A stretch of 64,000 bases of DNA from Sphingobacterium bovisgrunnientis (GTDB taxonomy: Bacteria > Bacteroidota > Bacteroidia > Sphingobacteriales > Sphingobacteriaceae). Every line of letters starts with the position of its first letter. Positions within the stretch are counted from its first letter, which is position 1. A model generated the notes under the pieces. That model did not search any database and was not told the DNA's origin. It saw nothing but the letters and a program-made list of their open reading frames with translations. The translations under genes and the position numbers were made by a program. This document shows positions 18,047 through 28,422 of the stretch, piece after piece. The stretch spans positions 1-64,000 of the forward strand of contig NZ_WUQY01000015.1 in NCBI RefSeq assembly GCF_009829085.1, given 5' to 3'.

Positions 18047-18121
18047 AAATTATAATTATTAGTTATTTCGATACGAATATAAGTGTTTTGCTAACTATTT
18101 TTTGTAAAAATGCTATCGCAA

Positions 18122-21100
18122 TTATTGTTCATTTATATGCAAAGGGAAAATAATAAAAAATTTAGTGCCTGAATTTAATTTGGTTTCATAGCCAATAGTA
18201 CCACCCAAGCCTGTTATAGTCTGCTTTACGAAGGCGAGTCCTAACCCCGTGCCGGAGGTCTTCGTCGTAAAGTTAGGTTTAAATATTTTTGGTATTACTT
18301 CATCTGGTATCCCAAATCCATTATCAATTATTTCCACTAAAACATGTTTGCTATCATATGGCTTGATGACGATTTGGATTTTGGGTTTACGACGTCCTAA
18401 TGTGGCTTCAATAGCATTTTTAATCAGATTATTGAATGTCCGGATTACTTGGTCTCTATCCCCGAAAATTTCTATTCTATTGCCCAAATTCGTCTCATTA
18501 ATTAAATCTATTTTGACGTTTGGAAGATTATCATATACGTGAATCGATTTATTGATTTTTTCGATTAAATTCAGCGTGGTGTATTTTGCTTCAGGTAATT
18601 TGGCGAATGCTGAAAATTCAGAAGCAATTCGTGCTAAAGTTTCAATTTGTTCGATGAACGAATTTGAAATCTTTTCAAATCTTTCTGGAAATCTGCTATC
18701 ATTATCTTTGAAAGATTTATTGAGCTGCTGAATCCCCAATTTCATTGGGGTCAATGGATTCTTAATTTCATGCGCCACTTGCTGCGCCATTTCACGCCAC
18801 ACACTCTCGCGCTCAGCATGTCGTAGTTGCTTAGCATGCTCTTCCAATTTAACCAACATATAATTATATTCTTTGACCAACAGACCTATCTCGTCATCCT
18901 TTTCCCAAAACAAGGATTCATTAGGTTTATCAGAAATGTTTGTTTGGGAAAGTTTACGTCGAATCATTTGAAGTGGTTCGGTAATTTTGTTGGAAATGTA
19001 CAAGGATAAGAACGCAAAAATGATTAGGATTATAGTGAAGATATTCAAGATTGTCTTCAACAAAATATTGGTACTCTCATTTTCCACTTCTTGATAATTG
19101 AAATATGGTATTCCAAGATATGCTATCGTTTTATAATTAGAATCTTTTATAGTTGCGTACGCGCTTTCATAATTGAAATCTATGATTTGCTCTTCGAGCA
19201 ATGTTTCATTTTTCTTCAATACATTCATCTCCAAATATGCATGAGGATTGATATATGATGAGACTAAGTTATGGTTGTAAATATTAGGTTTTGTTGTAAA
19301 GAATAACTTCCCATTTTTGTCATACAAGTTGAAATCTGTCACGACAACATCAGTCAACGTAGTCATAACTTTGTGAAGTGAGGAAATGTGGGTGTATGAT
19401 GTATCTTTAGATGATATACTTTCCAAATTCTGAACTACCTGTGCGATATAAGCTAATTTTTGGTCTTTTCTGCTTTGTGCGGTTTGTATTCGTATACTAT
19501 AAAAGCTTATGATCCCAGAAATAATAATTGCGATCAAAACAGAACTTATGACTAGCGTCTGTATGCGGGAGCTGTATCTGATTTGTGCAAGTGTGTATCG
19601 TAATCGTAAATATAAATTGATGATTGATACATCTTGTTGTAAATATATAGGTATTATTTTCGCAAGGAATCTAACAAAATTGATGATTATGTATAAGAAT
19701 AAAAATGTGATGGACACGACTGTAATAAATTGCCAATAGGATTGAATTGGCTTACTGATCAGAAGTGTCGTATGTTGATCTGGACGAAAAATTATATGTT
19801 GATGATCATCATTGTCATCGATAACGATAAATTCCTCTGTCTTTTGATTATAATATGGATCTCTGTTGGAGTAAGTGTATTTTCCGTTCTGACTGATTAG
19901 AATACCATTTTTATAGATTGCAAAATTGTAATCTTTCGTTCTTGAATGTTCAAAAGTTTCCGCACTATTATCCGTTAAAAATGGAATAAAAGTGGTAATA
20001 CTGTTTAGGTTTTTTTTGAGATTAATAATAATAGAATAATTATTCCCTCGAATATCTTGTGAATTAAGTAATGTGAAGTAATCGTAATAACCGATTTCTG
20101 TTTTAGACTTATAAAACGATGTGGTATAATTTACTTTTGTAGCATTTGATATTACTTTTTCTCTAAAATCTGCTAAAGGATTAGAAAAATAATTAATCAG
20201 CGGCTTCCCGTTGAAATAATAATACATCGAATAATTGTAGTTTGTGAGATATCCTACCAAATAGTTCTTCTGAATATAATCATCAATTAATTGTGAATTA
20301 GGATTTACACTAGCAAGCTCTATTAATTTTTTAAGTTGCTCATCATTCTGAATTCTATTTTCTATTTCTGCAAAGTGAGAAATAGCTTCAACATCATCAT
20401 CAGCTTCTAAATTTAGAAGCATTAACTTCATATGTTCACGGTTATTTTCATTGATTGCCTCGGCATATTTAATAGTTGTAATACAAGCTAATGTAAGTAC
20501 CGTGATTATTTGCGTATAAATATTGTTGTATTTCAACATCGACTTATCAAAAGATTGCATCATTATCAAAATACCAATGAGCACATTGATTAATGAAAAA
20601 TCTTGATAAAAACCACTTACAATTAAAGCTGTTACTAACGCAATAAGTTGAATATTAAGATTCGTTGTTGCTTTTGGCGTTAGAATTTTACCCACAAAAA
20701 CCACAATGTCAGCAATCAAAATAACTGCGAAAACAATTATAGAATAAATAAGTATGTGATAGAATGTGAAGTCGTAAGTGAAAAAAAGCGTTATTAGATC
20801 TTCTGTAGAAAAAGAAGAGTGTGTAATCAGCGTTGCAAGTTGACTAAACAATTGATTGTACAAGAAATAAACACCAAGTAGTATGAGTAGATAAACCCAG
20901 TTTCGAATATTTCGCTTAAGTAATATCTCAGGTAAAACGATGTGTTGTTTGATAAATATGCAATAACATACTAACCACAAGAGTACAATTGAATTTACCA
21001 AGAACGACCAAAGGTTGGGCGCTAGGTAGCTGTAGGCATAAGTGCGTGGAGAAAATAATTTGTAGTCTGATATTTGCGACAACCAATTTGTCTCCAAATC

Positions 21101-21865
21101 AATAATTCGTATTACAACGAATGTAAATGTCAACAAAATTATTGACAATAAGGGTTTACCTTTTCGTGCTAATCCAACACAAATGCTACTAATTAATATT
21201 ACACAACAAATAGTTCCTAATACCCAGCATATCAGTTGAATATTTAAATATATATTATTGTATTTATTACTTTTAAGCTTGACGGAAAAGAGGTAGTCTT
21301 TGTCGATAGAGTAAATATTTTGAATATCATCGCTGTCACCAAATTTTGCTACTTGAAGCTGGGTTTTAGAAGTTACACCTAGATAATGTTGATCGTTTTT
21401 CGCTTTGTAATTTGTATTATACTGCCTTTCTATGGGGATGAGTGCAAGAATATTTAGCTCATTTGCTAATTTTTTCTTCTTTACGAGAAAAGAAAAGTTG
21501 TCTGCGTAAATATAGGATGTGCCTTCTTTAAGACCAGCTTCTGTATCGGGAACATAGATATTTGATGCCCAAAAAATCGGTTTGGATTTTTTATAAATGT
21601 ATAAATAAATCTGTTGTTGCTCGTATTCATTGGCAATTTCTCGAACTTGTAAAGGATAACGTTCGCTATTTACAAAGGTCTTGTTGAGAATCGAATCCGA
21701 AAAAATACCTTCAATGAGTTTTTCTTTCTGATGTAAATTCGAAGCAAATTTTTTACTTTCTAGATCTAAAATGTCTTTGTCTGTAATTGCGTTTTTGACG
21801 GTAACTGCTGTTGCAAAAAATAAAAGGGTAAGTACGAATAAAAGTATTCGGAGTTTGTTTTTCAT
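18122..21865 (-). CDS. Large membrane sensor histidine kinase, NtrY-like
   Basis: 1247 residues, unusually long. The N-terminal half has one membrane segment, an extracytoplasmic region, then a block of seven or more membrane segments (about 205-470), another long extracytoplasmic region and further segments. A HAMP-like linker (about 960-1015) leads to the dimerisation domain with VAHEIKNPLTPMK (His1032) and an HATPase domain with NNLIKNAIEA, DNGFGIPD and GTGLGLAFV. The H-box with PLTPMKL is typical of NtrY-type kinases. No response regulator lies beside it, so it is an orphan here. Stimulus and output are unknown. Confidence 0.88.
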   Translation of the reverse strand: MKNKLRILLFVLTLLFFATAVTVKNAITDKDILDLESKKFASNLHQKEKLIEGIFSDSILNKTFVNSERYPLQVREIANEYEQQQIYLYIYKKSKPIFWASNIYVPDTEAGLKEGTSYIYADNFSFLVKKKKLANELNILALIPIERQYNTNYKAKNDQHYLGVTSKTQLQVAKFGDSDDIQNIYSIDKDYLFSVKLKSNKYNNIYLNIQLICWVLGTICCVILISSICVGLARKGKPLLSIILLTFTFVVIRIIDLETNWLSQISDYKLFSPRTYAYSYLAPNLWSFLVNSIVLLWLVCYCIFIKQHIVLPEILLKRNIRNWVYLLILLGVYFLYNQLFSQLATLITHSSFSTEDLITLFFTYDFTFYHILIYSIIVFAVILIADIVVFVGKILTPKATTNLNIQLIALVTALIVSGFYQDFSLINVLIGILIMMQSFDKSMLKYNNIYTQIITVLTLACITTIKYAEAINENNREHMKLMLLNLEADDDVEAISHFAEIENRIQNDEQLKKLIELASVNPNSQLIDDYIQKNYLVGYLTNYNYSMYYYFNGKPLINYFSNPLADFREKVISNATKVNYTTSFYKSKTEIGYYDYFTLLNSQDIRGNNYSIIINLKKNLNSITTFIPFLTDNSAETFEHSRTKDYNFAIYKNGILISQNGKYTYSNRDPYYNQKTEEFIVIDDNDDHQHIIFRPDQHTTLLISKPIQSYWQFITVVSITFLFLYIIINFVRFLAKIIPIYLQQDVSIINLYLRLRYTLAQIRYSSRIQTLVISSVLIAIIISGIISFYSIRIQTAQSRKDQKLAYIAQVVQNLESISSKDTSYTHISSLHKVMTTLTDVVVTDFNLYDKNGKLFFTTKPNIYNHNLVSSYINPHAYLEMNVLKKNETLLEEQIIDFNYESAYATIKDSNYKTIAYLGIPYFNYQEVENESTNILLKTILNIFTIILIIFAFLSLYISNKITEPLQMIRRKLSQTNISDKPNESLFWEKDDEIGLLVKEYNYMLVKLEEHAKQLRHAERESVWREMAQQVAHEIKNPLTPMKLGIQQLNKSFKDNDSRFPERFEKISNSFIEQIETLARIASEFSAFAKLPEAKYTTLNLIEKINKSIHVYDNLPNVKIDLINETNLGNRIEIFGDRDQVIRTFNNLIKNAIEATLGRRKPKIQIVIKPYDSKHVLVEIIDNGFGIPDEVIPKIFKPNFTTKTSGTGLGLAFVKQTITGLGGTIGYETKLNSGTKFFIIFPLHINEQ

Positions 21866-21995
21866 GTTTTACGACGCTAACTTTTGTTTATTGCTACTTA
21901 CAGATATTTGGAGATAGTTTAAGATAAAAATAACATAATTTATCCAAACAAAACTAAGGAACATATAATCATCGAATAAGTTTTATTTTCAGTAT

Positions 21996-22832
21996 TTATT
22001 TTGCTGTTGGCAGATTTAATTCTTCGCTGCCCCATTCGGACCAAGAACCATCATAAACTCTTATTTTTTCGTATCCAATCAAATGGCTGGCAAATGCCAA
22101 GATGGATGCGGTTATTCCTGACCCACAACTGAAGATATATTCTTCAGCCTCTGGTCTTATATGTTTAAAGAAACGAGCGATTTTCTCCTTATCTCCGTAA
22201 AATTTTCCATCCAATAATTCCTCAAAAGGAATATTATTGGAGTGGGGGATATGTCCACTTTTTAAACCTTGTCTTGGCTCTGGAGCTACACCTGTAAATC
22301 TCGCTTTGCTTCTTGCGTCAAATATTTGGATGAAATCCTTTTGGTAATTCTCAAGAATATATTCTTTATCTGCGTACCAGGATACGTTGAAATTGGCTTT
22401 GAAATTTCCTTTTTCTATCGGCTCAATATAACGCTCTACCAAAGGGAACTCTTTCTCTTTCCAAGCGGGCAAGCCACCATTTAATATATGTACATTATCA
22501 AATCCCATTACTTTGAACATCCACCAGGCGCGTGGACTCGAGTAGATTCCCCAGCGATCATACAAAACTACCGTACTATCTTGATTGATGCCAAGAGCTT
22601 GCATTTCTTGCTCAAATATTTCTGCGGACACCAGCGTATGCGGTAATTTAGAGCTTTTGTCCGATAATTTTCCTTCAATATCAAAGAATAATGAATTCGG
22701 AATAAGTTCCAATGACTCATCTCGAAGTGATTGGCCGACTTTATCAATTGTACAATCTAGCAAAACAATGGACTTGTCATTTAATGCAGTCGCGAGTTCC
22801 TGAGTCGTAATAAGAGAAGAGTTAAATACCAT
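21996..22832 (-). CDS. Two-domain rhodanese-type sulfurtransferase
   Basis: 278 residues with two rhodanese modules. The C-terminal active site is FSCGSGITAS (Cys236); the CGSG(V/I)T loop is the mark of 3-mercaptopyruvate sulfurtransferases (SseA type) rather than thiosulfate-specific rhodaneses, which have CRxGxT. It would move sulfur from 3-mercaptopyruvate to thiols or cyanide. The N-terminal module has no active cysteine, as expected. It follows the rpsA terminator and is separately transcribed. Confidence 0.9.
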   Translation of the reverse strand: MVFNSSLITTQELATALNDKSIVLLDCTIDKVGQSLRDESLELIPNSLFFDIEGKLSDKSSKLPHTLVSAEIFEQEMQALGINQDSTVVLYDRWGIYSSPRAWWMFKVMGFDNVHILNGGLPAWKEKEFPLVERYIEPIEKGNFKANFNVSWYADKEYILENYQKDFIQIFDARSKARFTGVAPEPRQGLKSGHIPHSNNIPFEELLDGKFYGDKEKIARFFKHIRPEAEEYIFSCGSGITASILAFASHLIGYEKIRVYDGSWSEWGSEELNLPTAK

Positions 22833-22866
22833 AGTTAAAATTACAAATGCTTTCTTACAAAAGCAA

Positions 22867-22894
22867 AAAGCTCCAATCTTTCGATTGGAGCTTT
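22867..22894 (-). terminator. rpsA terminator
   Basis: A 12-bp perfect stem (22867-22878 with 22883-22894); on the minus strand the loop is GAAA and a T-rich run follows. It lies 29 nt after the rpsA stop. Confidence 0.9.
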
Positions 22895-22922
22895 AATATA
22901 TTTAGTTAGTGACTAAAAAAAA

Positions 22923-24851
22923 TTATTTTTTGTCGCCACCTTCCATTTGCTCTTTTAATTGAGCTAATACATCTAAATCACCTAAAGTAGATTTCTCAAC
23001 TGAATCTTTTACTTTTTTCACTGCGTTAGAAGCTGATTTAGCATCTTTTTTGCGTGAGTTAGATTCTTCTTTGCGAGCTTCTTCTTTAGCTTCTTCCCAG
23101 ATACGTGAGTGAGAAATAACTAAACGTTTGTTCTCTTTGTTGAATTCAATGATTTTGAATTCTTGTGTATCATCAACTTTCAATGAAGTACCGTCTTCTT
23201 TTACAGAGTGCTTAGAAGGACAGAAACCTTCAACACCGTATTGTAAAGCTACGATATCACCTTTGTCACCAACTTTGATTACTGTTCCTTCGTGGATCGA
23301 ACCTTCAGTGAAGATAGTTTCGAAAGTATCCCAAGGATTTTCTTCTAATTGTTTGTGACCTAAAGATAACTTGCGGTTTTCTTCGTCTAATTCTAATACA
23401 ACTACTTCTAAAGCTTCACCTACTTTAGTGAATTCGTTAGGGTGGTTGATTTTTTTAGACCATGATAAGTCAGAGATGTGGATCAATCCGTCGATACCGT
23501 CTTCTAATTCAACAAATACACCGAAGTTAGTCATGTTTTTAACAACAGCTTTTTGTTTAGAACCTACAGGGTAACGCTCAGTGATGTTTTTCCAAGGATC
23601 TGGAGTCAATTGTTTGATACCTAAGCTCATTTTACGCTCATCGCGATCTAATGTTAAGATTTGAGCTTCGATTTCGTCACCTACTTTTAAGAACTCTTGA
23701 GGAGAACGTAAATTTTGTGACCATGACATTTCAGACACGTGAATTAAACCTTCAACACCTGGGATGATTTCTAAGAAAGCACCGTAATCAGCAACTGTTA
23801 CGATTTTTCCTTTTACTTTAGAACCGATAGCTAACGCTGTGTCTAAAGATTCCCAAGGGTGAGCTGATAATTGTTTTAAACCTAATGCGATACGTTTTTT
23901 CTCGTCATCAAAGTCTAATACTACCACGTTGATCGTTTGATCAAGAGCTAATACTTCTTTTGGATGTTCGATACGACCCCATGAGATGTCTGTAATGTGA
24001 AGTAAACCGTCAACACCACCTAAGTCGATGAACACACCGAAGTCAGTGATATTTTTAACAGTACCTTCTAATACTTGACCTTTTTCTAATTTAGCAACGA
24101 TTTCTGATTTTTGGTTTTCTAAATCGTCTTCAATTAATACTTTGTGAGATACTACTACGTTTTTGAACTCGTGGTTGATTTTTACCACTTTGAATTCCAT
24201 AGTTTTACCTACGTAAACATCGTAATCACGGATAGGTTTGATGTCGATTTGAGATCCAGGTAAGAAAGCTTCTACACCTTTGATGTCTACGATTAAACCA
24301 CCTTTAGTACGAGATTTAACGAAACCGTCGATGATTGCATCATTCTCTAATGCATCATTGATAGCTTCCCATGATTTTTGAGTTTTTGCACGCTTACGTG
24401 ATAATACTAATTGACCATTTGCATCCTCTTGAGATTCAACAAATACATCAACAGTATCCCCGATTTTTAATTCAGGAAGATCACGAAACTCAGTTTTTGC
24501 TACAAGACCGTCTGATTTGAAACCTACGTTTAATACAACGTCTTTGTTGTTGATAGATACAACAACACCTTCGATAATTTCACCTTGATTGATTTGGTTG
24601 AAAGTACCAGCGTATTGCTCTTCTAATTGAGCACGCTCAGTGTCACTGTAGTTACCGAAAGCTTTCTCGTCAGCATCCCAATCGAAATCACCTTCTGGTG
24701 TAGACCAAGTAGTTGATTTGATTTGGTCGATCAAAGTTGAATCTGCTTCAGACTCAATTGTCTCAGTGTCTTTCACTACTTTAGTGTCAGCACCTTGTAG
24801 CTCTGCGTTTTTCGCCGCTAACTCTTTTTCTGCTTCTTGTTTTTTTGCCAT
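22923..24851 (-). CDS. rpsA: 30S ribosomal protein S1
   Basis: 642 residues with an acidic N-terminal extension of about 75 residues and then six S1 RNA-binding repeats (for example VEGVVVSINNKDVVLNVGF, VKNITDFGVFIDLGGVDGLL and VKNMTNFGVFVELEDGIDGL). The tail is Lys/Ser-rich. S1 binds mRNA on the 30S platform. The ATG at 24851 is preceded 11 nt upstream by AGGAG inside a purine run, a clear Shine-Dalgarno sequence that is rare in this phylum. A 6-bp hairpin (24871-24885) lies in the leader and may matter for control by S1 itself (inference). Confidence 0.97.
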   Translation of the reverse strand: MAKKQEAEKELAAKNAELQGADTKVVKDTETIESEADSTLIDQIKSTTWSTPEGDFDWDADEKAFGNYSDTERAQLEEQYAGTFNQINQGEIIEGVVVSINNKDVVLNVGFKSDGLVAKTEFRDLPELKIGDTVDVFVESQEDANGQLVLSRKRAKTQKSWEAINDALENDAIIDGFVKSRTKGGLIVDIKGVEAFLPGSQIDIKPIRDYDVYVGKTMEFKVVKINHEFKNVVVSHKVLIEDDLENQKSEIVAKLEKGQVLEGTVKNITDFGVFIDLGGVDGLLHITDISWGRIEHPKEVLALDQTINVVVLDFDDEKKRIALGLKQLSAHPWESLDTALAIGSKVKGKIVTVADYGAFLEIIPGVEGLIHVSEMSWSQNLRSPQEFLKVGDEIEAQILTLDRDERKMSLGIKQLTPDPWKNITERYPVGSKQKAVVKNMTNFGVFVELEDGIDGLIHISDLSWSKKINHPNEFTKVGEALEVVVLELDEENRKLSLGHKQLEENPWDTFETIFTEGSIHEGTVIKVGDKGDIVALQYGVEGFCPSKHSVKEDGTSLKVDDTQEFKIIEFNKENKRLVISHSRIWEEAKEEARKEESNSRKKDAKSASNAVKKVKDSVEKSTLGDLDVLAQLKEQMEGGDKK

Positions 24852-24889
24852 TAATTAATTTTCTCCTTTTTCCTACATTGTAGGAAGTG

Positions 24890-24917
24890 CAAAGATACGA
24901 AAAACTTTTATTTACAA
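24890..24917 (-). promoter_or_regulatory. rpsA promoter
   Basis: On the minus strand TTG (24917-24915), 17 nt, then TATCTTTG (24897-24890). The spacing is 2 nt shorter than the N19 seen at rpsT. Transcription would start near the small TCCTAC/GTAGGA hairpin (24871-24885). Confidence 0.6.
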
Positions 24918-24948
24918 TTATTTATGTGAAAAAAGTTTTCAAGTAATC

Positions 24949-26214
24949 TTATAGAGTTGTGTTTGCTTGCGCTAGTGTATGATTGATAATTTTTACTAAA
25001 TCTTTTTCACTGAAAGGTTTCATAATCACATTGTCAAAGAATTCGTTACGTTTTTTTTCTAATTCTTTTATTTGTTCGTAATCAGATGACGTTGCAATTA
25101 TTTTTGTAAGTTTTAATTTGGGTAATTGCCTAATGTAGACTAATAATTCATCTCCTGTCATAATCGGCATATTAATATCTGTTATTATAATATTCGGCGT
25201 GTAAACTTTTAATATTTCCAAAGCTTCTAGACCATTCGAAGCAGTTTTCACATGTTTAAATGTTTGAAAGAATTGTTTTAAGTAAAGAATATTTAAAATA
25301 TTATCATCAACTAATAGCCATGAAAGATCATCTGGGAAATCAGCTAATGATTTCAAATCAGATGATGATTTAATTTTCATTTTAGCTTTAGGAATTGGAA
25401 TCTCAATGGTAAATGTTGTTCCTATGTTTTCTCTACTTACGAATGAGATTGTTCCTTGCAATTTACTTACTAATTTTTTTGTGATGTATAATCCGAGGCC
25501 TATGCCATTGCTGAGTTTGTTTTCATCACTTCGTGTAAAATATTTTTTGAAAATATGTGGTTGCATGCCTTCTGGAATTCCTAAGCCTGAATCAGAAATT
25601 TTTATCTGCAGGTTATTTATCTCATTGATCTTAATGTAACAACTGACTTTACCCTTGATTGTATATTTAATCCCATTGGAAATTAGATTCGTTAATACTT
25701 GTCTAATTTTTAGTTCATCACTGTATATAATATTTGGAGCTGTCTCATCGACTGTGACTTCAAAATCAATGTTCTTTATTTCAGCTTGGCTTTTATGTAT
25801 GTGGTAAATATCATTTGCTAAATCATTGATATCAAAGTCATGTAAGTCCAAATTGGAAGTGTAATCTATCCTGCTCAAATTAAGAATATCATTTATACTG
25901 CGAGATGTATTCGTTATATTAGAATAGGCAGAATCTAAGAAAAGCTGTTCTTTTTCAGAATAAATATTTCCTCTTTTACGCAACAAATCAATTATTCCTA
26001 TCAGAGAATTAAGGGGTGTTCGTATTTCATGACTTATTTCTGCAAGAATATCAGACTTTTCTGAAGCAAGTTTGGCTGCATAATGTTGCTCTTGTATCAA
26101 TTGCTTTTCATAATATCTATTTCTAAATTGATAATAAATCATTATAAAAATGAGAATAAAGATAAATACCAAACAAATAATAGTCTGCCAAGTCAATTTG
26201 CTGGATTGAATCAA
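24949..26214 (-). pseudogene. Hybrid sensor histidine kinase, 3' part (frameshifted from the 5' part)
   Basis: This part encodes a membrane segment (TIICLVFIFILIFIMIYYQ), a HisKA domain with LAEISHEIRTPLNSL, an HATPase domain (NLISNGIKY, SDSGLGIPEG, NGIGLGLYI) and a C-terminal receiver with IITDINMP and IMKPF. No ATG opens it: the first available start is a TTG at 26214, and the frame stays open upstream to a TAA near 26343, continuing the protein as INLYKEYDYQIGNHKKLL. That open stretch overlaps the end of the upstream kinase-type N-terminal half. The two halves are best read as one gene with a one-base frame change between about 26270 and 26340. A sequencing error or a recoding event are alternatives. 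Confidence 0.8.
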
Positions 26215-26266
26215 TAATTCATCATGTTCACTTCGGAGTAATTTCTTATGATTGCCTATCTGATAG

Positions 26267-27028
26267 TCATATTCCTTGTATAGATTGATAAATACTGTAC
26301 AGTAAAGTGAAATGATTAGAAAGAAGTTTACGTTCAGACTTTCTTAATGATTCGTATGAAGATCTAAATTCATTAAAATAATTACTGGTTGTTTTAGAAA
26401 AATTCTCCAGTTGCTTATTATGAACTCTTATGGTCTCTTCGTCGATAATTAATTGCGGTGTATTTTTGATTGCCTTTGGTAATGGTAATTTATTTGGTCT
26501 TTGTAGCGTTTTTGGGGCTTTATCAATATCAAGATTTAAATTTTTCGCAGTAGGAATTGGTAAATGATTTGTGCCAAGTGGGAGAGATTGTATTGAATCT
26601 ATCCGTACAGATAGCGCGATTAAATTCTTTATGTCATTTTGTAATTGAGTATATTTCTTATATAGAATTGCATCATTAACCTCTGCTTGTTTTGCAGTTG
26701 AATCTCCCTTTTGTTGGGAAATTATATCAGATATTCTATTGTTAAGATTGTTTATATTTTTTTCATAGTTTTTATAATGGGCTATATCTAAGTCGATACT
26801 ATATTTTCTAAAATGATTTTCTGCTTCTAAGAAGTCATTTACTACGTCTTCATATTTTGAATCTTTGTAATTCGTTAATTCTATAAGTTTTGTGATTCTT
26901 TTATGAATGGCTTCAAAATAATTGATGCTAATAAAGAAAATTGTAGTTATAACGAGGAAGAGCGAAATAGTGACAACAAGTAAAGCTGTTCGTATATTAT
27001 TGTTTGACTCTACTTCTTTTTCAATCAT
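26267..27028 (-). pseudogene. Hybrid sensor histidine kinase, 5' part (N-terminal sensor)
   Basis: 253 residues: a short cytoplasmic start, one membrane segment (ALLVVTISLFLVITTIFFI, about 14-32), and then a long helical, Lys/Asn-rich extracytoplasmic region without a second membrane segment. It ends abruptly at a TGA (26267-26269) after SIYQSIQGI. The next frame carries the expected remainder and the kinase domains. It starts 8 nt after the YihY gene start-side neighbour, so it is the last unit of the PASTA-mltG operon. If the frame change is real, the product is a kinase-less sensor fragment. Confidence 0.75.
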
Positions 27029-27036
27029 TAATTAAC

Positions 27037-27999
27037 TTATATTTTAAATTGGTTGTGTGATTTGTGTCTTACGACTTTAATACTTCGTTTGGATAAAACT
27101 AAGCTAGTGTTGAGTTCAAATCCTATCAAAATTATTAAAGAATTTAAATACATCCAAATCATTATAACAATAATTGTACCGATAGACCCGTATATTTTAT
27201 TGTAAGCGTTAAAATTATTGATGTAAAAAGCAAACCCCGAGAAAGTGAGAATGGCTAAAATTGTGGCTAATATTGCTCCTGGGCTAAAAATTTTCCAATG
27301 TCTTGAACTTGATGGTCCATATTTATATACTAATCCAACTGTGAAAAAATATATTAAGAATAATATACACCATTTTGAAACGGTCAATAAAAATGTCCAA
27401 AACCAAGAAAGATCGTATTCTATGTTTTCTTTGAGGTAATTAATAAATATCCCAACAATTGTGAAAACACCGATACCTAAAGCTAATGCAGTAACGATTG
27501 CAAAAGAGAGAGCTAAGGCGATGATCCGGCGTACAAGCCATTTTCTATTCTCACGAGTCAATGATGCTTTATTGAAAGTCATCATTAGGTTTGTCATTCC
27601 ATTGGTAGCAAAGAACGTTGCTAGGACGAAACCAAAAGACAATAATCCGCCATTTTGGTTTTTAATGATATCCTCTAATGTTGTTTGAATTGCAGAAAAT
27701 GCATCCGTAGGTATGACAATTTCCAAAAAGCTGAGTAATTTCTCTTGAAAATTGTCAACTGGAATATAGGGGATAAGCGTGAACAAGAAGATAATCCCTG
27801 GGAAAATTGCCAACATAAAGTTGTACGATAGACTTGAAGCTTTGTTGAGAATTGATTCACGAGTAATTTCTTGGAAAAAGAAGGTTGCGACAGTGTAAAG
27901 CGGTAATTTTCCGAAACCTGGAATTATGGCTTTTTTGCTCCATTCGACTAAGTTGTCGTAGGGTTTAAACACTAATAATCGGTTATGGAGCTTTTTCAT
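27037..27999 (-). CDS. YihY/BrkB-family inner membrane protein
   Basis: 320 residues with about six membrane segments (clusters near 40-60, 105-130, 155-200, 205-230, 240-260, 270-295), matching the YihY/BrkB family once misnamed ribonuclease BN. SSLSYNFMLAIFPGIIFLF near residue 55 is the most conserved part. The transport function is unproven; alternative-dynamin and virulence names are historic. It sits between the thioesterase gene (6-nt gap) and the split histidine kinase (8-nt gap) in a cell-envelope operon. Confidence 0.88.
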   Translation of the reverse strand: MKKLHNRLLVFKPYDNLVEWSKKAIIPGFGKLPLYTVATFFFQEITRESILNKASSLSYNFMLAIFPGIIFLFTLIPYIPVDNFQEKLLSFLEIVIPTDAFSAIQTTLEDIIKNQNGGLLSFGFVLATFFATNGMTNLMMTFNKASLTRENRKWLVRRIIALALSFAIVTALALGIGVFTIVGIFINYLKENIEYDLSWFWTFLLTVSKWCILFLIYFFTVGLVYKYGPSSSRHWKIFSPGAILATILAILTFSGFAFYINNFNAYNKIYGSIGTIIVIMIWMYLNSLIILIGFELNTSLVLSKRSIKVVRHKSHNQFKI

Positions 28000-28005
28000 T
28001 TCATA

Positions 28006-28413
28006 TTAATCAAAATATGGCTCCATCTTTTGCATAAACACATCAGGTGCTTTGCATGGCCTATTTCGAGCCATATCTACAAATACCAATTGTGTATTTC
28101 CTATATTTAGCAAGGTACCAGCTTCGTCATATACTTCGTATTCGAACTTGATACGTACAGATGGTTTTTCTTTGATGATAACTTTTATGGTAAGTAATTC
28201 ATCGTATTTTGCAGGCTGGCTATATTTGATGTTCATTTCCAAAACAGGCATCATGACGCCCATCTCTTCTAATTCTTTGTACGAAAATCCTGTTTTACGC
28301 AACATCTCTGTACGTGCTACCTCGTAGTATGCGGCATAATTTCCATAGTATACGTATCCCATTTGGTCTGTCTCTGCATACCTCACTCTAATCTTTTCTT
28401 CGTGTACAAACAT
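28006..28413 (-). CDS. YbgC-like acyl-CoA thioesterase (hot-dog fold)
   Basis: 135 residues with the 4-hydroxybenzoyl-CoA thioesterase fold. The catalytic-loop motif RYAETDQMGYVYYGNY has the expected aspartate (Asp16). Members cleave short or long acyl-CoA or acyl-ACP thioesters; YbgC is tied to the Tol-Pal envelope system in Proteobacteria. Here it lies between mltG (9-nt gap) and the YihY gene (6-nt gap). The actual acyl substrate is not known. Confidence 0.9.
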   Translation of the reverse strand: MFVHEEKIRVRYAETDQMGYVYYGNYAAYYEVARTEMLRKTGFSYKELEEMGVMMPVLEMNIKYSQPAKYDELLTIKVIIKEKPSVRIKFEYEVYDEAGTLLNIGNTQLVFVDMARNRPCKAPDVFMQKMEPYFD

Positions 28414-28422
28414 GGATTTGTT

